Shown here piece by piece: positions 49,025-57,359 of a stretch of DNA of 64,000 bases. The notes under the pieces were generated by a model that worked only from the letters and a program-made list of their open reading frames with translations, did no database searches and was not told where the DNA came from. This stretch comes from Pseudalkalibacillus hwajinpoensis (GTDB taxonomy: Bacteria > Bacillota > Bacilli > Bacillales > Guptibacillaceae): contig NZ_JADFCM010000001.1 in NCBI RefSeq assembly GCF_015234585.1, positions 1,426,001 through 1,490,000 of the forward strand. Reading direction: 5' to 3'. Position 1 is the stretch's first letter; every line of letters starts with the position of its first letter. A program made the translations under genes and the position numbers.

Positions 49025-49780
49025 ATGGGGGTCATTTTACATAGTTATTTATTTCTAGTTGGGCTTGCACTTGGGTCTTTTTATAATGTTGTAGGTCTTC
49101 GGATGCCTATCAAACGATCGATTGTGGCCCCTCGCTCATCCTGTCCAACGTGTGAACGAGAGCTTTCACCGCTTGAGCTTGTGCCGGTTTTCTCTTATTT
49201 ATTCCAGCGCGGAAAATGCAAAGGCTGCTCGTCACGTATTTCACCGATATACGCCGGTGTTGAATTCGCTACGGCACTTCTTTTTACGATTGCACCGTTT
49301 TTGGTGGGATGGTCAAAAGAATTGGTCATTTCGTATGGATTGATTTCGCTTCTTGTGATTATTTTTGTTTCAGATATCACCTATATGCTTATTCCAGATC
49401 GTATTCTTCTCTTTTTTGCTGCTTACTTTATTGTTGGTCGAATCCTTGTTCCAATGGATCCGTGGTATAGCCCTTTTATTGGAGCGGCTGGAGGATTTTT
49501 ATTACTCCTTCTCATTGCTGTTATTAGTAAAGGGGGAATGGGGGGCGGTGACATTAAATTATTTGCGGTACTAGGCTTCGTATTTGGTTATCAGGAATTA
49601 CTTCTTGTGTTTTTCTTTTCTACTTTGTGTGGCACGATCATTGGCGTAACAGCGCTATTGACTGGGAGAGTAAAGCGAAAGCAGCACATTCCGTTTGGGC
49701 CATCGATAGCGCTAGGGGCAATCATAACGTATTTTTATGGTCAACAAATCTTACACTGGTATATTAGTTTTCTTTTATGA
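49025..49780 (+). CDS. comC: Prepilin peptidase (ComC/PilD family)
   Basis: 251 residues. Cleaves and N-methylates type IV pilin-like signal peptides needed for the competence pseudopilus. The N-terminal domain has Gly-Ser-Phe-Tyr-Asn-Val-Val-Gly-Leu-Arg and two Cys-x-x-Cys pairs (Cys-Pro-Thr-Cys, Cys-Lys-Gly-Cys). Catalytic aspartates are in Val-Ser-Asp-Ile-Thr-Tyr-Met-Leu-Ile-Pro-Asp and Gly-Gly-Gly-Asp-Ile-Lys-Leu. Seven or eight membrane helices. The ATG follows GAGGGGGGAAAC. It appears intact although pilus-gene remnants follow. Confidence 0.95.
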   Translation: MGVILHSYLFLVGLALGSFYNVVGLRMPIKRSIVAPRSSCPTCERELSPLELVPVFSYLFQRGKCKGCSSRISPIYAGVEFATALLFTIAPFLVGWSKELVISYGLISLLVIIFVSDITYMLIPDRILLFFAAYFIVGRILVPMDPWYSPFIGAAGGFLLLLLIAVISKGGMGGGDIKLFAVLGFVFGYQELLLVFFFSTLCGTIIGVTALLTGRVKRKQHIPFGPSIALGAIITYFYGQQILHWYISFLL

Positions 49781-49814
49781 TGTAGGGAATAGGCGGTGGG
49801 CTTTTTAGTTTGAA

Positions 49815-50340
49815 GGCAAAAAAACGTAGACTAGTTTGAATTTGCATGTTCATGTTAATCAGATGGTAGAGCTCGCTCTTTCTATCATGGGGATTCGTTC
49901 TTATTAGGAATGATTTTTACCTGAAGGGTTTGTTAAGGATGGAGAAATCAGTGAGCGTGATTTTAGAAGAGTGGGGAATTATAGGGAAGCGGGTCGTTTT
50001 TCTTGTGCCTAATGCCTATCTTGTTTTCCGTTATGAGAAGATCCCGCGAGCCATTTCTAACGATGACATTAAAGGCTACTTGTACCTTGAATTTGGGGCG
50101 AGCATCACGTTTCTTTTTCTGAATTTCGTTTTGATTATGAGTAGATTAGTGAAACGGATGCTGTGTTGCTAGATGAAGCTGAGAAAAATGAGTTAACATA
50201 TACGGCGAATGTAGCTACTTTTCACATCCCACCTTAACGGATCTAGCAGAGCAAACGCCATCGATTGATTATCCAGAACCTGCAGATAAAGACAATCCAT
50301 TGTATGAAAAGGTTGATAAAGAAGAAGCTTCGGAGTAATG
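49815..50340 (+). pseudogene. Decayed pilM and pilO remnants (type IV pilus assembly)
   Basis: Broken frames in series. A stretch reading Phe-Leu-Pro-Glu-Gly-Phe-Val-Lys-Asp-Gly-Glu-Ile (about 49912-49951) continues after a frameshift as Ser-Val-Ile-Leu-Glu-Glu-Trp-Gly and on to Lys-Gly-Tyr-Leu-Tyr-Leu-Glu-Phe-Gly, which is PilM-like. After 50110 the frame shifts again, a TAG interrupts, and the reading becomes Glu-Lys-Asn-Glu-Leu-Thr-Tyr-Thr-Ala. A final frame reads Leu-Thr-Asp-Leu-Ala-Glu-Gln-Thr-Pro and Pro-Glu-Pro-Ala-Asp-Lys-Asp-Asn-Pro-Leu-Tyr-Glu to a TAA near 50338, like a PilO C-terminus. Most of pilM, all of pilN and most of pilO are missing. Confidence 0.65.
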
Positions 50341-50376
50341 ATGTTTTTATAATCACAAGTGATATAGCAAGTGGAG

Positions 50377-50409
50377 GAAGCCTTTGTCGGTTAACAAAGG
50401 CTTCTTTTT
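50377..50409 (+). terminator. Terminator after the pilus remnant
   Basis: GAAGCCTTTGT and ACAAAGGCTTC form a perfect 11-bp stem with loop CGGTTA and a T run. It probably once ended the comC-pil transcript. Confidence 0.9.
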
Positions 50410-50507
50410 ATCGTCTGAATTATCCTGATCTACTCTAGTATTTTCAGTTCTAGTATTTCGTCAGAATTCATAGACTGTAGTACAAGCCGGTACCGAGGAG
50501 GATGATT

Positions 50508-51503
50508 ATGGATAAGGAGAGACGGACGATTTCAATTCGATTAAATGATGAGGAGAAAAGCGAGCCTCCCGAATCACATAAAGAAGAAAGCGCAGCAGCT
50601 GAGGAGAAGGAATTTGAGTGGATTTTACCCGAACGGCGTGATTCGAGGAAAATAGTAGAACTTAAAAAGAGGCACATTCAAAAAAAAGCTGGAGCTTTTT
50701 ATGAAAAGAAAAGTCCAAGGCTCCCAGTTGGACGCAAAAAGAAAAAACACTTAGTTAATAAGAAACCTATTATTACACTACAAAAGAAAGTGGTGGCTTC
50801 CGCTGCTTTTGCTATTATTCTTGGGATTTTATTTGGATTTGGTTTATTAATGGTATTCAGTGGGGATAGCGTGGCGACGATAGATGATGGATATGAAGAA
50901 GCAGCTACAACGACCACGGATTTGGACTTATCATTAGATTTTCACGTAGTTCAATCTGGAGCTTATGAAACAGAGGAATCTGCGAAGGAGTTTCAAGACA
51001 AGTTGAAAGAGAATGGATTTCCGGCAGCTATTTTTAAAGGAGAGAAATACTATTTGTTTATAGGTGTATCTCCTTCTGCTGAAGGACAGGATGCACTTGG
51101 AGCTTATTATGAAGGAAAAGGACAGGATGTCTATAAGAAGGTGTGGTCGATTGATGGTCAGAAAGCATCTGTGAGTGACGAAATGGCGGGTCAGATGAAG
51201 GAAGGCAAAGCGTTGCTCGAAAAATTAACGACGCTAGATCTTGTCGCATTATCTGATGGAAAGCTGAAAGAAGCTGAAATGAGTGACATAAAAAAAGAAG
51301 TTGAAGCCTGGAATGAGAGTGGCTCGGGGAGAAAAGAGTGGGATAAAATCGGCGGGAAAGAGCTTGAACAAAGTCTGAACAGTGCTTTGGAGGAACTTGA
51401 AATGTACGCTTCTGACGAAACAGTACCTTCTTTATGGGTTGCTCAGCAGCATTTATTAGACGGGATGGTAGCATTTCAAGATGTAGTGGAAAGGTTGAAA
51501 TAA
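50508..51503 (+). CDS. spoIIB: Stage II sporulation protein B (SPOR domain)
   Basis: 331 residues. A cytoplasmic charged N-terminus (about 1-85) is followed by one membrane helix (about 87-118) and an extracytoplasmic part. A SPOR domain starts at Phe-His-Val-Val-Gln-Ser-Gly-Ala-Tyr (about 145-220) and binds denuded septal peptidoglycan. SpoIIB localises the engulfment DMP complex. Neighbours comC and maf match B. subtilis. ATG 50508 is 6 bp after GAGGAGG. ATG 50502 overlaps the site. Confidence 0.88.
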   Translation: MDKERRTISIRLNDEEKSEPPESHKEESAAAEEKEFEWILPERRDSRKIVELKKRHIQKKAGAFYEKKSPRLPVGRKKKKHLVNKKPIITLQKKVVASAAFAIILGILFGFGLLMVFSGDSVATIDDGYEEAATTTTDLDLSLDFHVVQSGAYETEESAKEFQDKLKENGFPAAIFKGEKYYLFIGVSPSAEGQDALGAYYEGKGQDVYKKVWSIDGQKASVSDEMAGQMKEGKALLEKLTTLDLVALSDGKLKEAEMSDIKKEVEAWNESGSGRKEWDKIGGKELEQSLNSALEELEMYASDETVPSLWVAQQHLLDGMVAFQDVVERLK

Positions 51504-51681
51504 TCAGTTATTTGCGGAGATTCTCAATTAACGGTACGATATGAGTATTGGGAGCGACCCTCCCTAACGACTTTTTCTTAACGAATTAAAATAAGATTAA
51601 ACAAATTTAAACTGTATGCACATACAGAAACGAAAGAAAACGAAAAATGTAGAGGAACGTTAGAAAATTAAATTGTGGAAA

Positions 51682-51718
51682 GAAAAGGGATTTGATAAGC
51701 TGTTATCAAGCCCTTTTC
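51682..51718 (+). other. Strong hairpin without T run upstream of maf
   Basis: GAAAAGGG-TTGATAA pairs with TTATCAA-CCCTTTTC around GCTG with a small internal loop. It starts 71 bp before maf. No T tract follows, so it is not a typical terminator. The rest of the spoIIB-maf gap (51504-51681) shows nothing else. Confidence 0.5.
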
Positions 51719-51752
51719 CCACTTATGAATCATTTACAAAAAGGGTGGTAAA

Positions 51753-52331
51753 ATGAAGCGCCTCGTCTTAGCCTCAGGGTCTCCACGAAGAAAAGAACTT
51801 CTAGATCAAATGAATCTCCAATTTGAGATTATCGTTAGCCGCTTTGAAGAGCATCTCTCTCAATCTGTCCCACCTTCAGAACTTGTGAAACAGCTTGCCT
51901 TAGGGAAAGCAAATGAAGTGTATACAAATACTTCAGATGCTGTCGTGCTAGGTGCAGATACGGTTGTTACACTCGACCATGAGGTCCTTGGAAAACCTGA
52001 TAGCCGCGAGCATGCGAGGCAGATGCTTAAAGCCTTATCAGGACGATCTCACGTCGTTTATTCAGGTGTGGCCATTCTATCCAGTGAACGAAGTGCCCAA
52101 TTCTTTGAAGCAACTGAAGTAGAATTCTGGGAGTTAACAGATCAGGAGATTGAGAACTATCTGGATACAGGAGAGCCTTTTGATAAAGCGGGAGGTTATG
52201 GCATACAGGGTTTCGGTGCCGCCTTTGTGAAGCGAATTCATGGTGATTATTATAGTGTGGTAGGGCTTCCTATTTCGAAAACGCTACGAGAGCTTCGTGC
52301 GTTTGGAATTGTTCCGGAGATTCAGCGTTAG
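51753..52331 (+). CDS. maf: Maf family nucleotide pyrophosphatase
   Basis: 192 residues. Hydrolyses non-canonical or dTTP/UTP-type nucleotides. Overexpression blocks septum formation in B. subtilis. Signature motifs: Leu-Ala-Ser-Gly-Ser-Pro-Arg-Arg, Gly-Ala-Asp-Thr-Val-Val, Gly-Lys-Pro, and Lys-Ala-Gly-Gly-Tyr-Gly-Ile-Gln-Gly. AAAAGGGTGG precedes the ATG. It is followed by radC with about 30 bp between, as in B. subtilis. Confidence 0.95.
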   Translation: MKRLVLASGSPRRKELLDQMNLQFEIIVSRFEEHLSQSVPPSELVKQLALGKANEVYTNTSDAVVLGADTVVTLDHEVLGKPDSREHARQMLKALSGRSHVVYSGVAILSSERSAQFFEATEVEFWELTDQEIENYLDTGEPFDKAGGYGIQGFGAAFVKRIHGDYYSVVGLPISKTLRELRAFGIVPEIQR

Positions 52332-52362
52332 TCAGTCATGAAGATGAATCCAGGGAGGAAGC

Positions 52363-53055
52363 GTGTTGTTGAAAACACCTTTAATGATTCGAGATTATCC
52401 TGAAGAAGAGCGCCCGAGAGAGCGTCTGATGAAGGATGGTCCTGAGACCTTATCCAATCAAGAATTATTAGCTATTATCCTCAGGACAGGAACAAAGCAG
52501 GAGTCAGTACTTCAGCTTTCTTATCGCATTATCCAGAATTTTGAAGGACTTCGACTTCTGAAAGATGCAAGTATTGAAGAGTTAACGTCTCTAAACGGCG
52601 TTGGAACTGCTAAAGCGGTTCAGCTAATCGCAGCGATGGAGCTCGGTAGAAGAGTTAGCCGCCTTCAATTAGAAGAGCGCTATACGATTCGTTCTCCTGA
52701 AGATGGTGCGAATTATGTGATGGAAGACATGCGCTTCCTATCACAAGAACATTTTGTTTGCTTATACTTAAATACGAAGAATCAGGTACTGCATCGTCAA
52801 ACTGTCTTTGTTGGAAGTCTAAACGCATCGATTGTTCATCCGCGTGAGGTCTTTCGTGAAGCATTTAGGCGGTCGGCAGCTTCATTAATTTGTTTTCATA
52901 ATCATCCGAGCGGTGATCCAACACCGAGCAGAGAAGATATTGAAGTGACAAAACGTCTTGCAGAATGTGGTAAAATGCTTGGTATTGATATGCTAGATCA
53001 TATTATTATCGGAGATCAGAAGTTTATTAGTTTAAAAGAAAAAGGGTATGTATAA
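52363..53055 (+). CDS. radC: RadC-like JAB domain protein
   Basis: Up to 230 residues. An N-terminal helix-hairpin-helix region (Leu-Asn-Gly-Val-Gly-Thr-Ala-Lys-Ala) is followed by a JAB/MPN metalloprotease-like domain with His-Asn-His-Pro-Ser-Gly-Asp-Pro-Thr-Pro-Ser. The historical DNA-repair role has been retracted, and the true function is unknown. Start codon is uncertain: GTG 52363, TTG 52366 and TTG 52369 all follow GGGAGGAAG, and only the last two have normal spacing. Confidence 0.92.
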   Translation: MLLKTPLMIRDYPEEERPRERLMKDGPETLSNQELLAIILRTGTKQESVLQLSYRIIQNFEGLRLLKDASIEELTSLNGVGTAKAVQLIAAMELGRRVSRLQLEERYTIRSPEDGANYVMEDMRFLSQEHFVCLYLNTKNQVLHRQTVFVGSLNASIVHPREVFREAFRRSAASLICFHNHPSGDPTPSREDIEVTKRLAECGKMLGIDMLDHIIIGDQKFISLKEKGYV

Positions 53056-53107
53056 ATCGGACGTGGGATAGCACGTTTTCCCACTACCGTTTTCAATACT
53101 GATGCAG

Positions 53108-53113
53108 TATAAT
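53108..53113 (+). promoter_or_regulatory. Possible -10 of mreB
   Basis: A perfect TATAAT 45 bp before mreB. The -35 region 17 bp upstream is weak. A GTGGGA/TCCCAC inverted repeat lies just before it (about 53063-53084). Confidence 0.4.
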
Positions 53114-53157
53114 CATATTTATGAGTTTTGCTTGAATTGAAGGGAGATTTAACATAA

Positions 53158-54195
53158 ATGTTTGGTGGATTTTCAAGAGATATGGGAATAGATTTAGGTA
53201 CAGCTAATACGCTGGCATATGTAAAAGGAAAAGGCGTTGTTGTTCGAGAGCCATCAGTTGTGGCACTTCGTACAGATACAGGTTCTATTGAAGCAGTCGG
53301 AAACGACGCAAAGAACATGATTGGACGTACACCGGGTAATATCGTTGCACTTCGTCCAATGAAAGATGGCGTTATTGCTGATTTTGAAACAACGGCTACA
53401 ATGCTAAAATATTTTATTCAACAGGCACAGAAAAACCGTTCTGTGTTCGCACGTAAGCCAAACGTGATGGTTTGTGTACCTTCAGGGATCACTGCTGTCG
53501 AAAAAAGAGCAGTAGAAGATGCAACTCGTCAAGCTGGAGCACGTGAACCTTATACAATTGAAGAGCCGTTTGCAGCCGCAATCGGAGCTGATCTACCAGT
53601 TTGGGAACCAACTGGTAGTATGGTTGTCGATATTGGTGGAGGAACAACAGAAGTTGCGATCATCTCATTAGGTGGAATCGTTACAAGTGAATCGATTCGC
53701 ATTGCTGGTGATGAGATGGACGAGTCTATCATTCAATATGTGAAGAAAACATACAATTTAATGATTGGTGAACGTACAGCTGAACAGCTTAAGCTTGAAA
53801 TCGGATCTGCTGGAACGACAGAAGGTATTGAAGCGATGGATATTCGTGGACGTGACCTTGTAACGGGTCTTCCAAAGACGATCAGCGTATCCGCTGATGA
53901 AGTGTCGGGCGCTCTTCGTGATACGGTTAATAGCATTATGGAAGCTGTTAAAGTAACACTTGAGAAAACACCGCCAGAACTTGCAGCAGATATTATGGAT
54001 CGTGGAATTGTTCTTACAGGCGGTGGTGCATTGCTTCGTAACCTGGATCAGGTGATTAGCGATGAAACAAAAATGCCTGTTATTGTAGCTGAGAATCCGC
54101 TTGAGTGCGTAGCGATTGGTACTGGGCGTGCGCTAGAAAATATTCATCTGTTCAAATCTAGAGCTGGTATTACTTCCCGCTCAAAACAGAAGTAG
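53158..54195 (+). CDS. mreB: Rod shape-determining protein MreB
   Basis: 345 residues. Actin-like ATPase that guides lateral wall synthesis. Phosphate-1 motif Ile-Asp-Leu-Gly-Thr-Ala-Asn-Thr-Leu, phosphate-2 Val-Asp-Ile-Gly-Gly-Gly-Thr-Thr-Glu and adenosine motif Val-Leu-Thr-Gly-Gly-Gly-Ala-Leu-Leu are present, with an amphipathic start (Met-Phe-Gly-Gly-Phe). GAAGGGAG precedes the ATG. First gene of mreBCD-minCD. Confidence 0.97.
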   Translation: MFGGFSRDMGIDLGTANTLAYVKGKGVVVREPSVVALRTDTGSIEAVGNDAKNMIGRTPGNIVALRPMKDGVIADFETTATMLKYFIQQAQKNRSVFARKPNVMVCVPSGITAVEKRAVEDATRQAGAREPYTIEEPFAAAIGADLPVWEPTGSMVVDIGGGTTEVAIISLGGIVTSESIRIAGDEMDESIIQYVKKTYNLMIGERTAEQLKLEIGSAGTTEGIEAMDIRGRDLVTGLPKTISVSADEVSGALRDTVNSIMEAVKVTLEKTPPELAADIMDRGIVLTGGGALLRNLDQVISDETKMPVIVAENPLECVAIGTGRALENIHLFKSRAGITSRSKQK

Positions 54196-54211
54196 TTGGA
54201 AGGTGTAAGGC

Positions 54212-55090
54212 ATGCCACAATTTTTTTCGAATAAACGACTCATTGTATTACTTGTCAGTATCATTATTCTTGTAGCGTTAATTGGGACGTCTATGAAAGA
54301 ACGTGATGATCTCACGATGCCGGAGCAATTTTTCAAAGATTCCGTTGGCTGGCTTCAATCAATCTTCTATAAACCCGCTAATTCAGTAGCGGGTTTATTT
54401 GAGAGTATTGGTGATATGAAGGACATGTACGAAGAAAATGAGCTATTGAAATCGAGACTTAATGAATTTGTTGCTGTCTCAGAAGAGCTCAAAACAGTGA
54501 AGAAGGAAAATGAAGACTTAAAAAGCGAATTAAACATCGATTCATCAACTGGGTTAGCTAGCTATCAAACATTTCACGCAAATATGATTGCAAGATCTCC
54601 AGATCGGTGGAATGATTTATTAACGATTGATAAAGGTAAACAGGACGGGGTAGAAGCGGATATGGCTGTTGCCACACCAGATGGATTAATCGGTAAAGTG
54701 AAAAACGTTCAGCCTTTTTCATCGACTGTCCAGCTAGTGAGTGATGTAGACCGGACGAATCGAATCGCTGCTATGACTCAAGAAGATAAGAACGTTTTCG
54801 GTACAATAGAAGGTTATGATACTGAAAAAGAAGTGCTTATGTTCTCGAAAATTCCAGTAGATACAAAGGTTAAAAAAGGTCAAACTGTTATTACGGCAGG
54901 TAATGGAGGCATTTTTCCACGAGGTATTGTCATCGGGGAAATTGTAGATGTGGAAACAGACAACGTTGGAACGACTCAGACGGCTTATGTGAAACCAGCC
55001 GCCGATTTATATGATATTAACAATGTTATGGTAATCGATCGTGGAGCGCAGGATGTTACGCCTGATGACGGAGAAGGTGAAGAGGAATGA
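54212..55090 (+). CDS. mreC: Rod shape-determining protein MreC
   Basis: 292 residues. One N-terminal membrane helix (about 8-26), a coiled coil (about 65-115, many Glu/Lys/Leu) and two beta-barrel domains outside the cell, with Val-Ala-Thr-Pro-Asp-Gly-Leu-Ile-Gly-Lys-Val. Scaffold of the elongation complex. It ends in an acidic tail and overlaps mreD by four bases. Confidence 0.95.
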   Translation: MPQFFSNKRLIVLLVSIIILVALIGTSMKERDDLTMPEQFFKDSVGWLQSIFYKPANSVAGLFESIGDMKDMYEENELLKSRLNEFVAVSEELKTVKKENEDLKSELNIDSSTGLASYQTFHANMIARSPDRWNDLLTIDKGKQDGVEADMAVATPDGLIGKVKNVQPFSSTVQLVSDVDRTNRIAAMTQEDKNVFGTIEGYDTEKEVLMFSKIPVDTKVKKGQTVITAGNGGIFPRGIVIGEIVDVETDNVGTTQTAYVKPAADLYDINNVMVIDRGAQDVTPDDGEGEEE

Positions 55091-55632
55091 GGCGTTTTCT
55101 TCTAATTGGAACGCTATTTGTTCTTTTTCTTCTTGAAGGTACCGTTTTTCAGGTGTTTGCCCCTGAGCAATTCGGATTTGAATTTCAATTAATCCCACGT
55201 TTTGTTACTGTGATTGTGATTATGATTGGAATGATTCTCACCCCTGCTTATGGAGTAGTGTACGGTGTCATATTTGGTCTATTGCACGATTTGATCTACA
55301 CGGATCTTGTTGGTGTCTATATGTTTGGAATGTCTGTTGCAGCCTACATAATCGGTTATTTATCGAAAGTATTTCACCTGAATTGGTTTACAACGCTTAT
55401 CCTCGGTTTACTTGGCGTATCATTGGTGGAATTCTATGTGTATGAACTATTTTCACTTATTAATGTAACGGATCTTTCTTTCTCTTCCTTTTTCTACAAA
55501 CGCTATCTTCCTTCATTACTTTTAAATGGAATCTTTTTGCTTATTGTTTACTATCCTGTTAAACGGTTGCTGGATGATTTATCGGAAAACCGTAGACAAG
55601 AAAATCAGGCCAAAAGAAGGAGTTTCCTTTAG
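55087..55632 (+). CDS. mreD: Rod shape-determining protein MreD
   Basis: 181 residues, five or six membrane helices. Conserved pattern Tyr-Gly-Val-Ile-Phe-Gly-Leu-Leu-His-Asp-Leu in the middle. Partner of MreC in the elongasome. Start overlaps mreC (ATGA). The basic tail (Arg-Arg-Gln-Glu-Asn-Gln-Ala-Lys-Arg-Arg) is cytoplasmic. Confidence 0.93.
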   Translation: MRRFLLIGTLFVLFLLEGTVFQVFAPEQFGFEFQLIPRFVTVIVIMIGMILTPAYGVVYGVIFGLLHDLIYTDLVGVYMFGMSVAAYIIGYLSKVFHLNWFTTLILGLLGVSLVEFYVYELFSLINVTDLSFSSFFYKRYLPSLLLNGIFLLIVYYPVKRLLDDLSENRRQENQAKRRSFL

Positions 55633-55667
55633 CAACGTTGAATTATTCTATGTTGAGGTGAATGAAA

Positions 55668-56351
55668 TTGTCTATGGTACAAAAGCAAACACAGCATTTT
55701 GTCACGATTAAAGGAACGAAAGATGGCTTGAATCTGATTTTAGATGATTCTTGCGCTTTTCGTGATGTTATAAATGAACTTGATGAAAAACTTTCCGCTC
55801 GTCATATACAGCAGACGGAAGGTCATACGATTACTGTTACCCTTAAATTGGGTAATCGATATTTAACAGACAAACAAGAAGAAGAGCTTCGTGCCATGAT
55901 TCAATCTAAGCAAAACCTTGAGGTTGATCGGATTGATTCAAATGTCATCTCTCGGAGTGAAGCGGAAGCAGAGCGAAAAAGAACAACTGTAACATCTGTT
56001 TCGAGAACCGTTCGTTCCGGACAGGTACTTGAAGTAGAAGGAGACCTTCTTTTGATTGGCGACGTTAATCCTGGTGGCACCGTAATGGCTGCAGGGAATA
56101 TATTCGTAATGGGTTCGCTTAGAGGCATCGCACATGCAGGGGCTTATGGCGATATAAATGCCGTGATTACGGCAGCTGTTATGAAGCCATCTCAGTTGAA
56201 AATCGCTGAACTAATAAGCAGGCCACCTGATCAAGCAGGAGTAAGTATTCATGAAGCAGAATGTGCTTTTGTTAAGGACGGGCAATCTGAAATTAGCGTT
56301 GATCGCGTTCAAATACTGACTAAAGTTCGACCGAATTTGACTAGGTTGTAG
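55668..56351 (+). CDS. minC: Septum site-determining protein MinC
   Basis: About 227 residues. Inhibits FtsZ assembly away from midcell. The N-terminal domain begins His-Phe-Val-Thr-Ile-Lys-Gly-Thr-Lys-Asp-Gly. The C-terminal beta-helix has Gly-Asp-Val-Asn-Pro-Gly-Gly-Thr-Val and Ile-Phe-Val-Met-Gly-Ser-Leu-Arg-Gly-Ile-Ala-His-Ala-Gly, which bind MinD. I prefer TTG 55668, 7 bp after GAGGTG. ATG 55662 is one base from that site, and ATG 55674 is 13 away. Confidence 0.94.
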   Translation: MSMVQKQTQHFVTIKGTKDGLNLILDDSCAFRDVINELDEKLSARHIQQTEGHTITVTLKLGNRYLTDKQEEELRAMIQSKQNLEVDRIDSNVISRSEAEAERKRTTVTSVSRTVRSGQVLEVEGDLLLIGDVNPGGTVMAAGNIFVMGSLRGIAHAGAYGDINAVITAAVMKPSQLKIAELISRPPDQAGVSIHEAECAFVKDGQSEISVDRVQILTKVRPNLTRL

Positions 56352-56370
56352 ACAGAAAGGGGAATGTTGT

Positions 56371-57171
56371 GTGGGAGACGCTATCGTCATTACTTCCGGA
56401 AAAGGTGGTGTGGGTAAGACCACAACGACAGCAAACATTGGGACAGCTCTTGCACTATCGGGGAAAAAAGTATGTCTGGTAGATACAGATATAGGTCTTC
56501 GAAATCTTGATGTAGTCATGGGACTTGAAAATCGTATTATTTACGATCTTGTCGATGTTGCTGAAGAGCGATGTCGACTACATCAAGCGTTAATAAAAGA
56601 TAAGCGTTTTGAAGCGCTTTATATGCTACCTGCAGCTCAAACGAAAGATAAATCTGCTGTGCAGCCAGAGCAAATGAAGAAGATTATTGGTGAGTTAAAG
56701 CAGGATTATGACTATGTTCTCATTGACTGTCCTGCTGGCATTGAGCAGGGCTTTAAGAATGCGATTGCAGGTGCGGATAAATCGGTTGTAGTAACAACTC
56801 CCGAAACGTCGGCTGTTCGAGATGCTGATCGTATTATAGGCCTTCTTGAAAAAGAAGAAGGTATTGAAGCACCAAAACTTGTTGTTAATCGTATCCGAAA
56901 CCATATGATGGAAAGTGGAGAAATGCTAGATGTAGATGAGATCGTTTCTATTCTTGCTATCGATCTACTTGGCATTGTTGGCGATGACGATACAGTTATT
57001 ACAGCATCTAACAAAGGAGAGCCCATTGCGCTCGACCCTAGTTCAAAAGCATCCATCGCCTATCGCAATATCGCGAGACGAATTTTAGGTGAATCTGTTC
57101 CGCTTCTTTCTCTCCAAGAAGAACGAGGGATGTTTAGTAAAGTGAAGAAATTCTTTGGAATGCGTTCCTAA
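56371..57171 (+). CDS. minD: Septum site-determining protein MinD
   Basis: 266 residues. ParA/MinD ATPase that recruits MinC to the membrane. Deviant Walker A is Gly-Lys-Gly-Gly-Val-Gly-Lys-Thr-Thr, switch II is Asp-Cys-Pro-Ala-Gly-Ile-Glu, and the C-terminus Met-Phe-Ser-Lys-Val-Lys-Lys-Phe-Phe-Gly is the amphipathic membrane-targeting helix. GTG start after AAAGGGGAA. No MinE gene is present, as expected for a DivIVA-dependent Bacillus system. Confidence 0.96.
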   Translation: MGDAIVITSGKGGVGKTTTTANIGTALALSGKKVCLVDTDIGLRNLDVVMGLENRIIYDLVDVAEERCRLHQALIKDKRFEALYMLPAAQTKDKSAVQPEQMKKIIGELKQDYDYVLIDCPAGIEQGFKNAIAGADKSVVVTTPETSAVRDADRIIGLLEKEEGIEAPKLVVNRIRNHMMESGEMLDVDEIVSILAIDLLGIVGDDDTVITASNKGEPIALDPSSKASIAYRNIARRILGESVPLLSLQEERGMFSKVKKFFGMRS

Positions 57172-57197
57172 ATCTCGGCTGCGGCCGGGATTTTTTT
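57171..57197 (+). terminator. Terminator of mreBCD-minCD
   Basis: AATCTCGGC and GCCGGGATT pair (one G-U) around TGCG, and T5 follows. Confidence 0.85.
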
Positions 57198-57299
57198 GTT
57201 TCTTGCTATTCCTTCTTCCTTATCAAAGTAAGACGGCTTTTGATCGGTTGTGTGATCTTCATTTCATTCAATTCCTTGTGAAAGAAAGTATTCTCAATG

Positions 57300-57328
57300 A
57301 CATATCCCCACAGGACAAGTCATAAACT
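57300..57328 (+). promoter_or_regulatory. SigE-like promoter of spoIVFAB
   Basis: ACATATC (57300-57306), 14-bp spacer, CATAAACT (57321-57328), close to the SigE consensus. spoIVF is SigE-dependent in B. subtilis. Confidence 0.65.
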
Positions 57329-57359
57329 GAGTACTACTTATAGGAAGGTTGGGTGAAGA

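Noticed and set aside
49930..50172. 80-codon open frame taken as an intact small gene
   Set aside because: Only its first 60 or so residues look like PilM. The frame then shifts into unrelated hydrophobic sequence, so it is part of a pseudogene.
51058..51474. 138-codon minus-strand frame opposite spoIIB
   Set aside because: No ribosome-binding site and composition of an antisense shadow. spoIIB on the plus strand has clear domains.
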